Notes: a model not told the origin generated them from the letters alone. A DNA stretch of 10,695 nt from an uncultured Clostridia bacterium (GCA_946408865.1 CAMJTZ010000055.1:1-10695), one strand, 5' to 3'. Shown: positions 1 through 6,956, numbered from the stretch's first letter. Numbers and translations are program-made.

Positions 1-60
1 CTGAGCAATGTCAATCTGAACGGCTACGCGCTGTATGTAAACGGCGTGGCAGTAAACTGA
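1..60 (+). CDS. C-terminal end of a truncated upstream CDS (possible surface/beta-helix protein)
   Basis: Frame 1 is open from the window edge to a TGA at 58-60 and gives a 19-residue tail, LSNVNLNGYALYVNGVAVN. The alternation of Asn/Gly with short hydrophobic stretches resembles the last rungs of right-handed beta-helix or carbohydrate-binding surface proteins, but this is too short to assign a family. Codon choice (GGC, CTG, AAC) matches the gene that follows. No clear hairpin terminator follows the stop. The gap to the next start is 150 bases, so co-transcription cannot be ruled out. Frame 3 is also open here, so the reading frame is likely but not certain. Confidence 0.5.
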   Translation: MSNVNLNGYALYVNGVAVN

Positions 61-196
61 TCTGTCCTAAGGATGGGACGATTACCTTCACGACCCTGCT
101 GCCCCCTGTCAAAAAACTGAAAAGGCTTCAATCATTTTTCAATCTTCATGTGCTACACTCCATTTCGCACGGGAGAGGATCCCGCACAATACTTGC

Positions 197-202
197 AGGA
201 GG
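197..202 (+). promoter_or_regulatory. Ribosome binding site deciding the tannase-like start
   Basis: AGGAGG, 8 nt before ATG 211. An in-frame ATG at 205 would leave only 2 nt, and the ATG at 148 has no such site, so 211 is the supported start. It also places the signal peptide exactly at the N-terminus. Confidence 0.85.
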
Positions 203-210
203 TTATGCGC

Positions 211-2490
211 ATGAAGAAATGGTTCTCTGGTCTGTTGGCGTTCGTCATGGCACTGACCGGCTGTGCCGCTGTGGCGGAAACCGGCGAAGCGTCTGACAAG
301 GAAGCCATCGAATATGCCCTGAATCTGAAGAACATGGATCAGGAATGGTCCTACAGTGCGTCGTCTGACGCCTGGACGCTGTCCATTGTGACGGCTGTAA
401 CCAATCCGGTGATTGCCGACAAGGAAGGCGTATCCGTCTGCGTGCCCGGCGCGTATGTGACAGGCATTGATACGGACGGCGACGGCGTAGCGGATGTAAC
501 ATCTGAAAACTGCAGCGAAGCTGTCAAGGGCAGTCTGGTGATCGATTATGAGGCAACCGTTACCAGCACCAACGGACAGATCTACACCGCGGCGACCGCT
601 CCGGTCATCCTGAACACCGGCGCGGCGGGCTACGGCAGTTCCACCAACACCACCGCTTCCGCCACCTATGCCGCCGAGGGCTACATCAACGTGGCCTGTG
701 GCAACCGGGGAAAGCAGGACAGTTACACCGACGAGACCGGCGCAACGGTTTATACCGGCGACGCGCCTTCCTGCCTGGTGGATCAGAAGGCTGCGGCTCG
801 CTTTGTGAAGTTCAACATCCTGCTGGGCAACCTGCCCGGCAGCGTAAACTACTGGGTCTCCACCGGCGGCAGCGGCGGCGGCGCACACGCGGCGATGTTC
901 GCGGCCACTGGCAACAATCCCGATTTCTACGATTACCAGATCGCCGTGGGCGCAGTGGGCGTCTATAAAAATGGGGACGGCACCTATTGCACGACAGTCA
1001 CCGTCAACGGCGAGGAAGTGGAACTGTCCGATGGCGCGTGGGGCTGTGTGGCCTACAGCGCCATCACTTCCCTGTATGAGGCCGATATGGCCATGGCCTT
1101 CGAGTACACCCTGAATACGTGCTACAGCTTCAATACGGGATTTCAGCAGGCGCTGGCCGGCATCCTCAGCCAGGAGTATATGGAATACATCAACGGCCAG
1201 AAGCTGACAGTGCAGGAAGCGAAGGTCGGCTTCGACCTGGATGGAGACGGCGCGCTGAACAGCACTGTGGCGTTGACCATCGAATATGATACTGAGAAGT
1301 ATGCTGACACCAACGGATATGGCGGTACCTATCTGGATCTGTATCTGGCAGAGTTTATGGAGAACCTGCAATGGTACGTGGACAGCCTGAGCTACGCCGA
1401 GGGATGGACATGGTTTGATGCGGATGGAGCTGCGCTGAGTGATGAGTCCGTTGCTGCCATGACATCACTGGATCGTACGACTGCTTTCATCGAAGGCCGC
1501 TATACCAAAGCTTCCTCCGGCGGCATGGGCGGACCCGGTGCGGGCATGGGCGGTGGTCCCGGCGGAACGCCTCCGGACGGTGGCAAGGGCGGCCCTGGCG
1601 GTACTCCTCCCGATGGAATGAGCGGCAGCCCTGGCGGTAACTTCTCCGGCTTCCCCGGACAGTCTGATTCCAGCGATATCGCAGAAACAGATGAGGCTGA
1701 AATGTCCGAAGGCGACGTGCCTTCCGATATGACGGAAATAGCTGAGGGTGAAGCGCCCAGCGGTGACGAGATGGAGGTCGGCACCCCCGACGCAGGCTCC
1801 ACCCAGTCTGCCACCAGCACCACCAATTCCTCCAATTACAGCTCCTACGCTGAGATTCTGGAAGCCTATCAGGCAGATATCGCGGAGATTGAAGCGGGTG
1901 ACGCCTACGGGAAGAACCTGGTGGATCTCTACAACCCGCTGAATTATATCGGCGCAGAGGGCACCGCGGCTCCCGCCTGGGCGCGGATCGTCTGCGGCGC
2001 GGCCGAGGGCGATATCGCCATGTTCAACTCGCTGAACATGGAAATCGCCTGGCTGAATAACGGCACGGACGCGGTTATTGAGTGGCAGTGGGACGGCGGC
2101 CATGTGCCCAGCGAGATCCTCGGCAACTCACTTGCGCTTTATGTGGATCAGATGTACGGAAAGTATGTGGAGGGCGCGGCCACCATCGATAAGCCCGCTG
2201 CTGAAGTGCAGACTGCAAACGGAACCTCTGAATCCGCTTCCGGCACAGATCTGAGCGGCTGGGTTACTCTGAACGAAGACGGAATAATCTCTTTCTCCCT
2301 TGCTGATCTGATGACCAACTATCGCACTAAAGGTGCCAGTAAGGCGACTCCTGCTTTCGACGTCATCGACTACGGACAGGAGGACTATGTGTTCGGTTCT
2401 TCCACGAAGGATGCCCGTCACTGGAGTGTGTGGGTGCTGAAGGTATTGGAGGAAAACGCAGAGACGCTGGAACCCCTGTTTGCAAATTAA
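211..2490 (+). CDS. Secreted tannase-like alpha/beta-hydrolase (subtype-B tannase / feruloyl-esterase-like)
   Basis: 759 aa. The start at 211 is preferred because AGGAGG at 197-202 lies 8 nt upstream. An open frame continues back to 148 without a ribosome binding site. Residues 1-17 are a signal peptide ending in the lipobox LTGC (Cys18), so it may be a lipoprotein; AVA-ET (21-24) is an alternative signal-peptidase I site. The nucleophile motif GGSGG centres on Ser221 and is followed by AATGNNPD, as in tannases. Asp601 (AAEGD) and His631 (WDGGH) lie 30 residues apart. In Lactobacillus plantarum tannase the triad is Ser163/Asp419/His451, with Asp and His 32 apart, so the same triad is inferred here. 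Between Ser and Asp sit a lid-like region, a Gly/Pro-rich stretch (437-482) and an acidic Ser/Thr-rich linker (485-545). Two Ca-loop-like motifs occur, DTDGDGVAD (87-95) and DLDGDGALN (342-350). Likely role: hydrolysis of galloyl or other phenolic esters outside the cell. Family placement is from memory of motifs; substrate is unknown. Confidence 0.62.
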   Translation: MKKWFSGLLAFVMALTGCAAVAETGEASDKEAIEYALNLKNMDQEWSYSASSDAWTLSIVTAVTNPVIADKEGVSVCVPGAYVTGIDTDGDGVADVTSENCSEAVKGSLVIDYEATVTSTNGQIYTAATAPVILNTGAAGYGSSTNTTASATYAAEGYINVACGNRGKQDSYTDETGATVYTGDAPSCLVDQKAAARFVKFNILLGNLPGSVNYWVSTGGSGGGAHAAMFAATGNNPDFYDYQIAVGAVGVYKNGDGTYCTTVTVNGEEVELSDGAWGCVAYSAITSLYEADMAMAFEYTLNTCYSFNTGFQQALAGILSQEYMEYINGQKLTVQEAKVGFDLDGDGALNSTVALTIEYDTEKYADTNGYGGTYLDLYLAEFMENLQWYVDSLSYAEGWTWFDADGAALSDESVAAMTSLDRTTAFIEGRYTKASSGGMGGPGAGMGGGPGGTPPDGGKGGPGGTPPDGMSGSPGGNFSGFPGQSDSSDIAETDEAEMSEGDVPSDMTEIAEGEAPSGDEMEVGTPDAGSTQSATSTTNSSNYSSYAEILEAYQADIAEIEAGDAYGKNLVDLYNPLNYIGAEGTAAPAWARIVCGAAEGDIAMFNSLNMEIAWLNNGTDAVIEWQWDGGHVPSEILGNSLALYVDQMYGKYVEGAATIDKPAAEVQTANGTSESASGTDLSGWVTLNEDGIISFSLADLMTNYRTKGASKATPAFDVIDYGQEDYVFGSSTKDARHWSVWVLKVLEENAETLEPLFAN

Positions 2491-2509
2491 CACGAAACGA
2501 TTCTTATCG

Positions 2510-2536
2510 AGCGTCGCATTTCGCGGCGCTTTTTTT
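2510..2536 (+). terminator. Intrinsic terminator of the tannase-like gene
   Basis: AGCGTCGC (2510-2517) pairs with GCGGCGCT (2523-2530) around a 5-nt loop with one G-U pair, and the pairing runs into seven consecutive Ts (2530-2536). It lies 20 nt after the stop codon, which separates this gene from the AT-rich region downstream. Confidence 0.85.
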
Positions 2537-2610
2537 ATGCCCTCAAGGTGATACCCCGTAGAAATCTCACAAAGATTTTTGACAAAAAACAATTATATTG
2601 AAAAATAGAG

Positions 2611-2757
2611 ATGCTTTTCGTAAAAGTACCATATACTCCTCCAGGAACTTCAAACCGAAGCGAGTTTATTGGCTTTTCTGCCGGACACTTTGTTTATATT
2701 CAGACTGAAAACAGGGAGATTAGCAATATTTTCAATATTAGTGAAAAAATTCAGTAA
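2611..2757 (+). CDS. Possible small ORF of 48 aa, unrecognised
   Basis: ATG at 2611 opens a frame ending with TAA at 2755-2757. The product starts MLFVKVPYTPPGTSNRSEF and is mixed polar/hydrophobic, with no transmembrane segment. No Shine-Dalgarno precedes the ATG (the upstream bases are AAAAATAGAG). A TTGACA at 2579-2584 could serve as a -35 box but has only a poor -10 partner. The stop codon lies inside the first TTCAGTAA box. It could be a small gene, a decayed fragment of something carried with the ATPase, or chance in AT-rich DNA. Confidence 0.2.
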   Translation: MLFVKVPYTPPGTSNRSEFIGFSAGHFVYIQTENREISNIFNISEKIQ

Positions 2758-2819
2758 TTACTTAGCAGTTTTAATTATTACTGAAAAGTATGCTTGACTT
2801 AAATCAAATCATTCAGTAA
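2750..2819. repeat. Three TTCAGTAA boxes upstream of the ATPase (two inverted, one direct)
   Basis: TTCAGTAAT at 2750-2758 and its exact reverse complement ATTACTGAA at 2777-2785 form a 9-bp inverted repeat. A third box, TTCAGTAA at 2812-2819, has the first orientation and overlaps the -10 element of the ATPase promoter. Start-to-start spacings are about 28 and 34 nt, near three turns of the helix. The placement suggests operator sites for a repressor or autoregulator. A cruciform or stem-loop of the first two boxes is another possibility. Confidence 0.6.
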
Positions 2820-2822
2820 GAT
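2794..2822 (+). promoter_or_regulatory. Sigma-A-type promoter of the ATPase gene
   Basis: The -35 box TTGACT (2794-2799) and -10 box TAAGAT (2817-2822) are separated by 17 nt. Transcription should begin near 2829, giving a short leader with AAGGAGG (2839-2845) 8 nt before ATG 2854. One TTCAGTAA box covers the start of the -10 element. Confidence 0.7.
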
Positions 2823-2853
2823 GTGAACAGAGCATCTGAAGGAGGCCATATGA

Positions 2854-4041
2854 ATGATCATTCGCCATCATTATATCAATATGATTCGGCCGTTTTATGA
2901 CAGTGATCTGATCAAAGTCATCACCGGGATACGCAGATGCGGAAAATCAGTCATCCTGTCACAGATTGAAAAAGAAGTGCAGTCGGAAGGAAAAGCTGTT
3001 CTCAGCCTGAATTTTGAGCTGATTGAGTATTCTTTGGAAATACCGGATGCCAAATCTCTGGTTTCCTACGTCAAAGCAAGGATCCCGCAGGATCAGAAAC
3101 TGTATGTTTTTCTGGATGAGGTTCAGCTGGTGGATGGCTGGAACATCGCCTGCCGTTCTCTCCGGCTTGAGAATATTTCCCTCTTTATTTCCGGCAGCAA
3201 TTCCCGTTTGCTGGCAGGAGAATTTACCAAAGAACTCAGCGGAAGATATGTTTCGTTCTGTATCAGGCCTTTTGTGTACAAGGAAATCAATGAATATGCG
3301 CAAAGCCTGGGAAAACAATACAGTATCTCCGATTATCTGACTTACGGCGGCTTTCCGAAGGTTATTGAACAACCGGACAAAGCTTCCATCATCCAGTATC
3401 TGAATGATCTCAACCAAACGATTGTCATCAATGATATTCAGAACAGATACAGAATCCGAAAGACGGAGCTCTTCAGGAGACTGGTGAATTATATCCTGAT
3501 CTCAAACGCCAGAATCTTCAGTGCCAACTCCATACAGCATTACCTTTCTTCAGAAAAGCTGAATTGTTCCATCAATACGGTCATGAAATATCTTTCCTAT
3601 CTGGAAGAGGCCTATGTCGTTCGAAGGGTTCCGCAGTATTCCACCAGGGCAAAACGGGAATTGTCCTTTTATGTAAAGCTGTATGATGAAGATGTTTCCT
3701 TCAACACAATCCGGCAGAGAAGCGGTTTGCCTGACCTGACGCATAATCTTGAAAACATTGTGTTCAATGAACTCTGCTATATGGGTTATAAAGTGACGGT
3801 ATATAATAAAGACGGAAGGGAAATTGATTTTCTCGCTCAAAAAGATCAGAAAGAATACCTGATTCAGGTTGCATATTCCATTGCCGAGGAAAACACACGC
3901 CAGAGAGAATTTGCATTATTCAATGTTCTGGACCAGTCCAGAAAAAAGATTATTATTACGAATGACGATTTCGACTTTTCAACCAGCACAGTGCAGCATT
4001 TGTCCCTGTCTCACTTTTTGACCATGGAGCAGCTGGATTGA
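2854..4041 (+). CDS. AAA_14 / DUF4143 family ATP-binding protein
   Basis: 395 aa, the usual length for this family. AAGGAGG sits 8 nt upstream of ATG 2854. An ATG at 2850 in another frame stops after 16 codons. The N-terminal AAA domain has Walker A GIRRCGKS (25-32), Walker B YVFLDE (84-89), a sensor-like SGSNS (113-117) and the family motifs RPFVYKE and YGGFPK (164-169). Residues about 206-258 look like a winged helix (SINTVMKYLSYLEEAY). The C-terminal DUF4143 part has a PD-(D/E)XK-nuclease-like layout, ENIVFNEL (300-307), EIDF (323-326) and IQV (337-339), but the expected Lys of the (E/Q)xK motif is Ala340. The cellular role of this family is poorly known. Base composition is clearly more AT-rich than both flanks, which suggests acquisition by transfer. 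It stands alone, with its own promoter, and ends directly against a glgB remnant. Confidence 0.9.
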   Translation: MIIRHHYINMIRPFYDSDLIKVITGIRRCGKSVILSQIEKEVQSEGKAVLSLNFELIEYSLEIPDAKSLVSYVKARIPQDQKLYVFLDEVQLVDGWNIACRSLRLENISLFISGSNSRLLAGEFTKELSGRYVSFCIRPFVYKEINEYAQSLGKQYSISDYLTYGGFPKVIEQPDKASIIQYLNDLNQTIVINDIQNRYRIRKTELFRRLVNYILISNARIFSANSIQHYLSSEKLNCSINTVMKYLSYLEEAYVVRRVPQYSTRAKRELSFYVKLYDEDVSFNTIRQRSGLPDLTHNLENIVFNELCYMGYKVTVYNKDGREIDFLAQKDQKEYLIQVAYSIAEENTRQREFALFNVLDQSRKKIIITNDDFDFSTSTVQHLSLSHFLTMEQLD

Positions 4042-4262
4042 ATGTGATGCAGTGCGTGCGGAACCTGGCGGGACTGTACAAAATGTATCCCTCGCTGCAT
4101 TCCGACAGTAAAAACCCGGCCACTTTTGAATGGGTGAACCGGGGAGACGCGGACCGGAACATTCTGGCGTACATCCGCCGGAATCCCTGGGATTACAACG
4201 GCGCGGTGCTTTGCATCCTGAACCTTTCGCCAGTGAGCCACTATGATTACAGCAAAACCTGA
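4038..4262 (+). pseudogene. glgB: 3' remnant of a 1,4-alpha-glucan branching enzyme gene
   Basis: The translation matches the conserved C-terminal region of GlgB (GH13): NLAGLYKMYPSLHS, then FEWVNRGDADRNILAYIRR, then VLCILNLSPVSHYDY. These correspond to the family's LYK..PALY, FEWI..DDA..SV..FIRR and ..CNFTPV blocks. Only about 70 residues remain of a protein usually over 600 aa. The catalytic barrel is missing and the frame stops before the final beta-sandwich residues. No ATG with a ribosome binding site exists; the only early start is a TTG at 4038 inside the ATPase gene. Similarity begins almost at the ATPase stop, so the island boundary probably lies here. The recognition is from remembered motifs and is fairly confident; functional loss is inferred. 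Confidence 0.75.
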
Positions 4263-4390
4263 AAAAACGGAACAAAAAGACCGTCCGTTCCAGCATCTCC
4301 GTTCCAAATAAATTGCCGGAGAAGAAAAAGTCAGACTAAATGAGCTCCTATACGCGGATTGTACATCAGGAGGCAGGGAAAAACAATATT

Positions 4391-4412
4391 GAAAAAGAAG
4401 TGAAAAAGAAGT
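4391..4412 (+). repeat. 11-bp tandem duplication
   Basis: GAAAAAGAAGT occurs twice in direct tandem (4391-4401 and 4402-4412), within the 199-nt gap between the glgB remnant and the GNAT gene. The gap otherwise shows only a weak promoter-like pair, TTGTAC (4359-4364) and AACAAT (4382-4387), 17 nt apart. Confidence 0.6.
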
Positions 4413-4461
4413 GAAACCAAAGGCGTGCCGCTGCCATTCTGTCCGGAAGGAGTAAAGGATT

Positions 4462-5034
4462 ATGGAGCTCAGGGAATACAGGAAGGAAGACGCAGAGATC
4501 ATCTGCAGCTGGATTGAGAACGAAAAAAGCCTGTACCAATGGTCTGCCGACAGGCTTGGCCGGTTCCCGGTTTCCGGAGATGACCTGAACCGGAATTATG
4601 AACCCGCGCTCGCAAGCGGCTGCTTCTTTCCCCTGACAGCTGTCGAATCATCAGACCGCGTTGCGGGGCATCTTATCATCCGGTATCCGGACGCGGCGGA
4701 CCGGACCCGGGTGCGGTTCGGGTTTGTGATTATCGACCCGGTTCTTCGGGGACGCGGAAAAGGCCGGGAAATGCTGGAAACAGCCCTTGACTACGCGAGG
4801 GATGTTCTGAAAGCCGATACGGTTACGCTGGGCGTGTTTGCAAACAATCCCGCCGCGCGGCGCTGCTACGAATCCGCCGGTTTTCGTTCCGTCGGGGAAA
4901 ACACCTTTTACCAGATGCCGGACGGCAGATGGGAATGCATTGAAATGGAACGGACGCTCCTGAAATGCAGCAGCGGCGAAGAAGGAAAAACCGCCGGATC
5001 GGGAGTCAGTACGATGAAGGAGGCCTGTCCGTGA
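4462..5034 (+). CDS. GNAT family N-acetyltransferase
   Basis: 190 aa. GGAAGGAG at 4445-4452 lies 9 nt before ATG 4462. The GNAT fold is evident: an N-terminal strand and helix (MELREYRKEDAEIICSWI), beta-4 FGFVIIDPVLRG, the acetyl-CoA pyrophosphate-binding loop RGRGKG (96-101), and the motif NNPAARRCYESAGF (128-141) near the C-terminus, as in RimJ/RimL-like enzymes. It should transfer acetyl from acetyl-CoA to an amine; the substrate cannot be read from sequence. About 20 residues after the fold (SSGEEGKTAGSG...) look like an unstructured extension. The stop overlaps the next start (TGATG), so the two are probably translationally coupled in one operon. Confidence 0.85.
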   Translation: MELREYRKEDAEIICSWIENEKSLYQWSADRLGRFPVSGDDLNRNYEPALASGCFFPLTAVESSDRVAGHLIIRYPDAADRTRVRFGFVIIDPVLRGRGKGREMLETALDYARDVLKADTVTLGVFANNPAARRCYESAGFRSVGENTFYQMPDGRWECIEMERTLLKCSSGEEGKTAGSGVSTMKEACP

Positions 5035-5732
5035 TGACGCTAGATGATCTGCAGCAGCTGCTGTTTCAGTACCGGGATACGCCATACGCCGATTTCTCCG
5101 CCAAACTGATCCCCACAGTGCCCCGGGAAAAGATGATCGGCATTCGCTCCCCGGAGTATAAAAAGATCATCCGGCAGATCGGGGATGATCCGGTTATACC
5201 GGTGTTTCTCGCGTCGCTTCCGCACGCCTGGCATGAGGAAAACTGTCTGCACGCGGCACTGATCAACCGGATCAGGGATTTTGATGCCTGTGTTTCGGCG
5301 CTGGAGGCGTTTATGCCCTATATCGACAACTGGGCGGTCAACGACGCGGTGAACCCTGCCTGCTTCAGAAAGCACCGGGCGGAACTGATCGGGAGAGTAC
5401 AGCAATGGATTGCTTCCGAAGCGACCTATACCCGCCGCTGCGGGATGCGGATCCTGCTGGCGAACTATCTGGACGAAGATTTCAAGCCGGAGTATCTCGA
5501 CCTGCCGGCGGATCTCCGGTCGGAGGAATACTATGTGAACATCATGACCGCCTGGCTCTTTGCCGAAGCGCTGGTCAAACAGTGGGATGACGCGGTAAAG
5601 TATATCGAAACCCGCAGGCTTGATCCGTGGACGCATAACATGGCGATCCGGAAAGCCTGCGAAAGCTTCCGTGTTCCGGATGAACGCAAGGAATACCTCA
5701 GGACGCTGCGCTGTGTCCGCAAAAAAGGATAA
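5034..5732 (+). CDS. DNA alkylation repair protein, AlkD-like
   Basis: 232 aa, helical-repeat (HEAT/ALR) type. ATG 5034 overlaps the GNAT stop by one base (TGATG), and AAGGAGG (5017-5023) lies 10 nt upstream; the in-frame GTG at 5031 is an alternative start at 7 nt. NWAVND (99-104) carries Trp100 and Asp104 with the same spacing as Trp109/Asp113 of Bacillus cereus AlkD. Trp174 (MTAWLF) fits the position of Trp187. These residues line the cleft that captures alkylated bases, so excision of N3- or N7-alkylpurines is the likely activity. Other family signatures include GIRSPEYKKIIRQ near residue 36 and HEENCLHAALIN near 67. It sits between two acetyltransferases in a cluster that may deal with chemical damage. 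Family call is firm; exact substrate is inferred. Confidence 0.85.
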   Translation: MTLDDLQQLLFQYRDTPYADFSAKLIPTVPREKMIGIRSPEYKKIIRQIGDDPVIPVFLASLPHAWHEENCLHAALINRIRDFDACVSALEAFMPYIDNWAVNDAVNPACFRKHRAELIGRVQQWIASEATYTRRCGMRILLANYLDEDFKPEYLDLPADLRSEEYYVNIMTAWLFAEALVKQWDDAVKYIETRRLDPWTHNMAIRKACESFRVPDERKEYLRTLRCVRKKG

Positions 5733-5780
5733 AAGGGATCCGCTGCCGTGCGGAAAAAAAGACGAGGGGGAATGCCGAAG

Positions 5781-6830
5781 ATGAGGATCAGGAAAAGTGT
5801 TCTGCAGGATCTGGACCGGATCATGGAAATCTATGCGTATGCCAGGCAGTTTATGGCGCAGCACGGAAATCCGAATCAGTGGGGTCCTACCTGCTGGCCT
5901 CCGGAAACGCTGATCCGGAACGATATTGCGGAAGGCAGCAGCTATGTCTGTGAAAATGACGCCGGGAAAGTAATCGGTACTTTCTTCTTTGTTCAGGGAC
6001 CGGATATTGAACCGACGTACCGGGAGATTACCGACGGAAAATGGCTGGACGACAGTCCTTACGGCGTCGTGCACCGGATTGCTTCAGACGGCTCCGAAAA
6101 AGGCACGGGCGCGTTCTGTATCAACTGGGCTTTCGCGCAGTGCGGCCATCTCCGGATGGATACCCACGGCGACAATACCGTGATGCAGAATCTTCTCCGG
6201 AAACTGGGCTTTACCCACTGCGGTACAATTTACGTGCAGGAGGATCATTACCCCAGACTGGCATATGAAAAAAAGGAGGAAACAAAGATGGAAGTATTGC
6301 AGGCAATTGAAAAACGCAGGTCACACAGGGTTTACCAGGCGAAACAGATCCCGGAGGAAGCGCTTGTGCAGATCCTGAAGGCGGGCCTTCAGTCCCCCAG
6401 TGCGAGGAACCATCAGCCATGGCACTTTTCGGTCGTCCGGGACGCCGCGCTGATTCAGGAGGTTCATGACGAAGCGGCGCGCATGCTGGGGAAAAACGGA
6501 AGCCCCCGCTTTGCGGATCCGAAATTCCAGATCTTCTACTACGCGCCGACGGTCCTCTTCATCTTCGGCGAGAAGAATTTCGACTGGACGGACGTCGATT
6601 GCGGCATCGCCGTGGAGAACATGGCGCTGGCGGCGGAAGGACTGGGGATCGGAAGCGTCATTCTCGGCCTGTCGAAGGCTGCGTTCAGGGGAGAAAAGGC
6701 GGATGAGCTCCGGGCGAAGCTCCGGTGCCCCGAGGGATATGACTTTGTGATCGCGCTGTCCCTGGGATACGCGGAGGACACCAAGGAACCGCACGAGCTG
6801 CATGAGGAAAAGATCAGCCGGATCGGCTGA
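5781..6830 (+). CDS. In-frame fusion: GNAT acetyltransferase - nitroreductase
   Basis: One open frame encodes two usually separate proteins. The start at ATG 5781 is preferred because GAGGGGG (5764-5770) lies 10 nt upstream; ATG 5772 and GTG 5748 are in frame but poorly spaced. Residues 1-164 form a GNAT: MRIRKSVLQDLDRIMEIY, then VVHRIASDGSEKGTG, then NTVMQNLLRKLGF, closing with PRLAYEK, which looks like a normal GNAT C-terminus. Residues 170-349 form a 180-aa FMN nitroreductase: MEVLQAIEKRRSHR, LQSPSARNHQPWHF, and CGIAVENMALAAEGLGIGS. The nitroreductase Met (6288) has its own perfect-looking ribosome binding site, so separate translation is likely even if the fusion also forms. Either the GNAT stop was lost, the assembly has an indel in the A7 run, or the fusion is genuine. 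Expected activities are acetyl transfer and NAD(P)H-dependent reduction of nitro or quinone-like compounds. Confidence 0.8.
   Translation: MRIRKSVLQDLDRIMEIYAYARQFMAQHGNPNQWGPTCWPPETLIRNDIAEGSSYVCENDAGKVIGTFFFVQGPDIEPTYREITDGKWLDDSPYGVVHRIASDGSEKGTGAFCINWAFAQCGHLRMDTHGDNTVMQNLLRKLGFTHCGTIYVQEDHYPRLAYEKKEETKMEVLQAIEKRRSHRVYQAKQIPEEALVQILKAGLQSPSARNHQPWHFSVVRDAALIQEVHDEAARMLGKNGSPRFADPKFQIFYYAPTVLFIFGEKNFDWTDVDCGIAVENMALAAEGLGIGSVILGLSKAAFRGEKADELRAKLRCPEGYDFVIALSLGYAEDTKEPHELHEEKISRIG
6272..6290 (+). promoter_or_regulatory. Internal ribosome binding site and start of the nitroreductase part
   Basis: AAAGGAGG at 6272-6279 is followed after 8 nt by ATG 6288, which begins a complete nitroreductase domain (6288-6830, 180 aa). 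The site overlaps the end of the A7 run at 6268-6274. A stand-alone nitroreductase is therefore the likely main product. Confidence 0.75.
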
Positions 6831-6884
6831 ACGCATCCGTCCAAGATGCCCTATCCTGTTTGCTGCGCCGATTTATACAAAATA

Positions 6885-6913
6885 TTGAATCATTTCCGGA
6901 AAAGCGCTACAAT
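6885..6913 (+). promoter_or_regulatory. Sigma-A-type promoter of the aquaporin gene
   Basis: TTGAAT (6885-6890) and TACAAT (6908-6913) with a 17-nt spacer. Transcription should start near 6920, 37 nt before the aquaporin ATG. This makes the aquaporin a separate unit from the upstream GNAT/nitroreductase cluster. Confidence 0.7.
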
Positions 6914-6956
6914 ATGTCCCGGTTTCGAAAAAAGAAAACCGGGAAAGGGGATCTTT

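Noticed and set aside
148..210. Upstream start for the tannase-like protein (ATG 148)
   Set aside because: It would put 21 polar residues before a classic signal peptide, and AGGAGG is placed for ATG 211.
139..1371. Long minus-strand ORF (410 codons) opposite the tannase-like gene
   Set aside because: It mirrors the codon bias of the plus-strand gene, has no ribosome binding site, and its product is low-complexity and unlike known proteins. Similar antisense frames at 1465-2103, 5040-6074, 6873-7442 and 8601-9863 are rejected for the same reason.
4284..4306. TCCGTTCCA repeated at 4284-4292 and 4298-4306
   Set aside because: Only two short copies, with no promoter or gene boundary attached; not enough to call a site.
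4340..4414. 24-codon ORF (MSSYTRIVHQEAGKN...) between the glgB remnant and the GNAT gene
   Set aside because: It has no well-spaced ribosome binding site, and the end is encoded by the 11-bp tandem duplication; chance is more likely.
5738..5760. Small hairpin TCCGC/GCGGA before the GNAT-nitroreductase ORF
   Set aside because: It is followed by As rather than Ts on the plus strand, so it is not a terminator there, and the stem is short.
5748..5780. Earlier starts of the GNAT-nitroreductase ORF (GTG 5748, ATG 5772)
   Set aside because: Ribosome binding sites are absent or only 1 nt away, and the GNAT fold begins at MRIRKS, encoded from 5781.
6846..6956. N-terminal extension of the aquaporin
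   Set aside because: The extension covers the promoter at 6885-6913, and homologous aquaporins begin at the equivalent of Met 6957.
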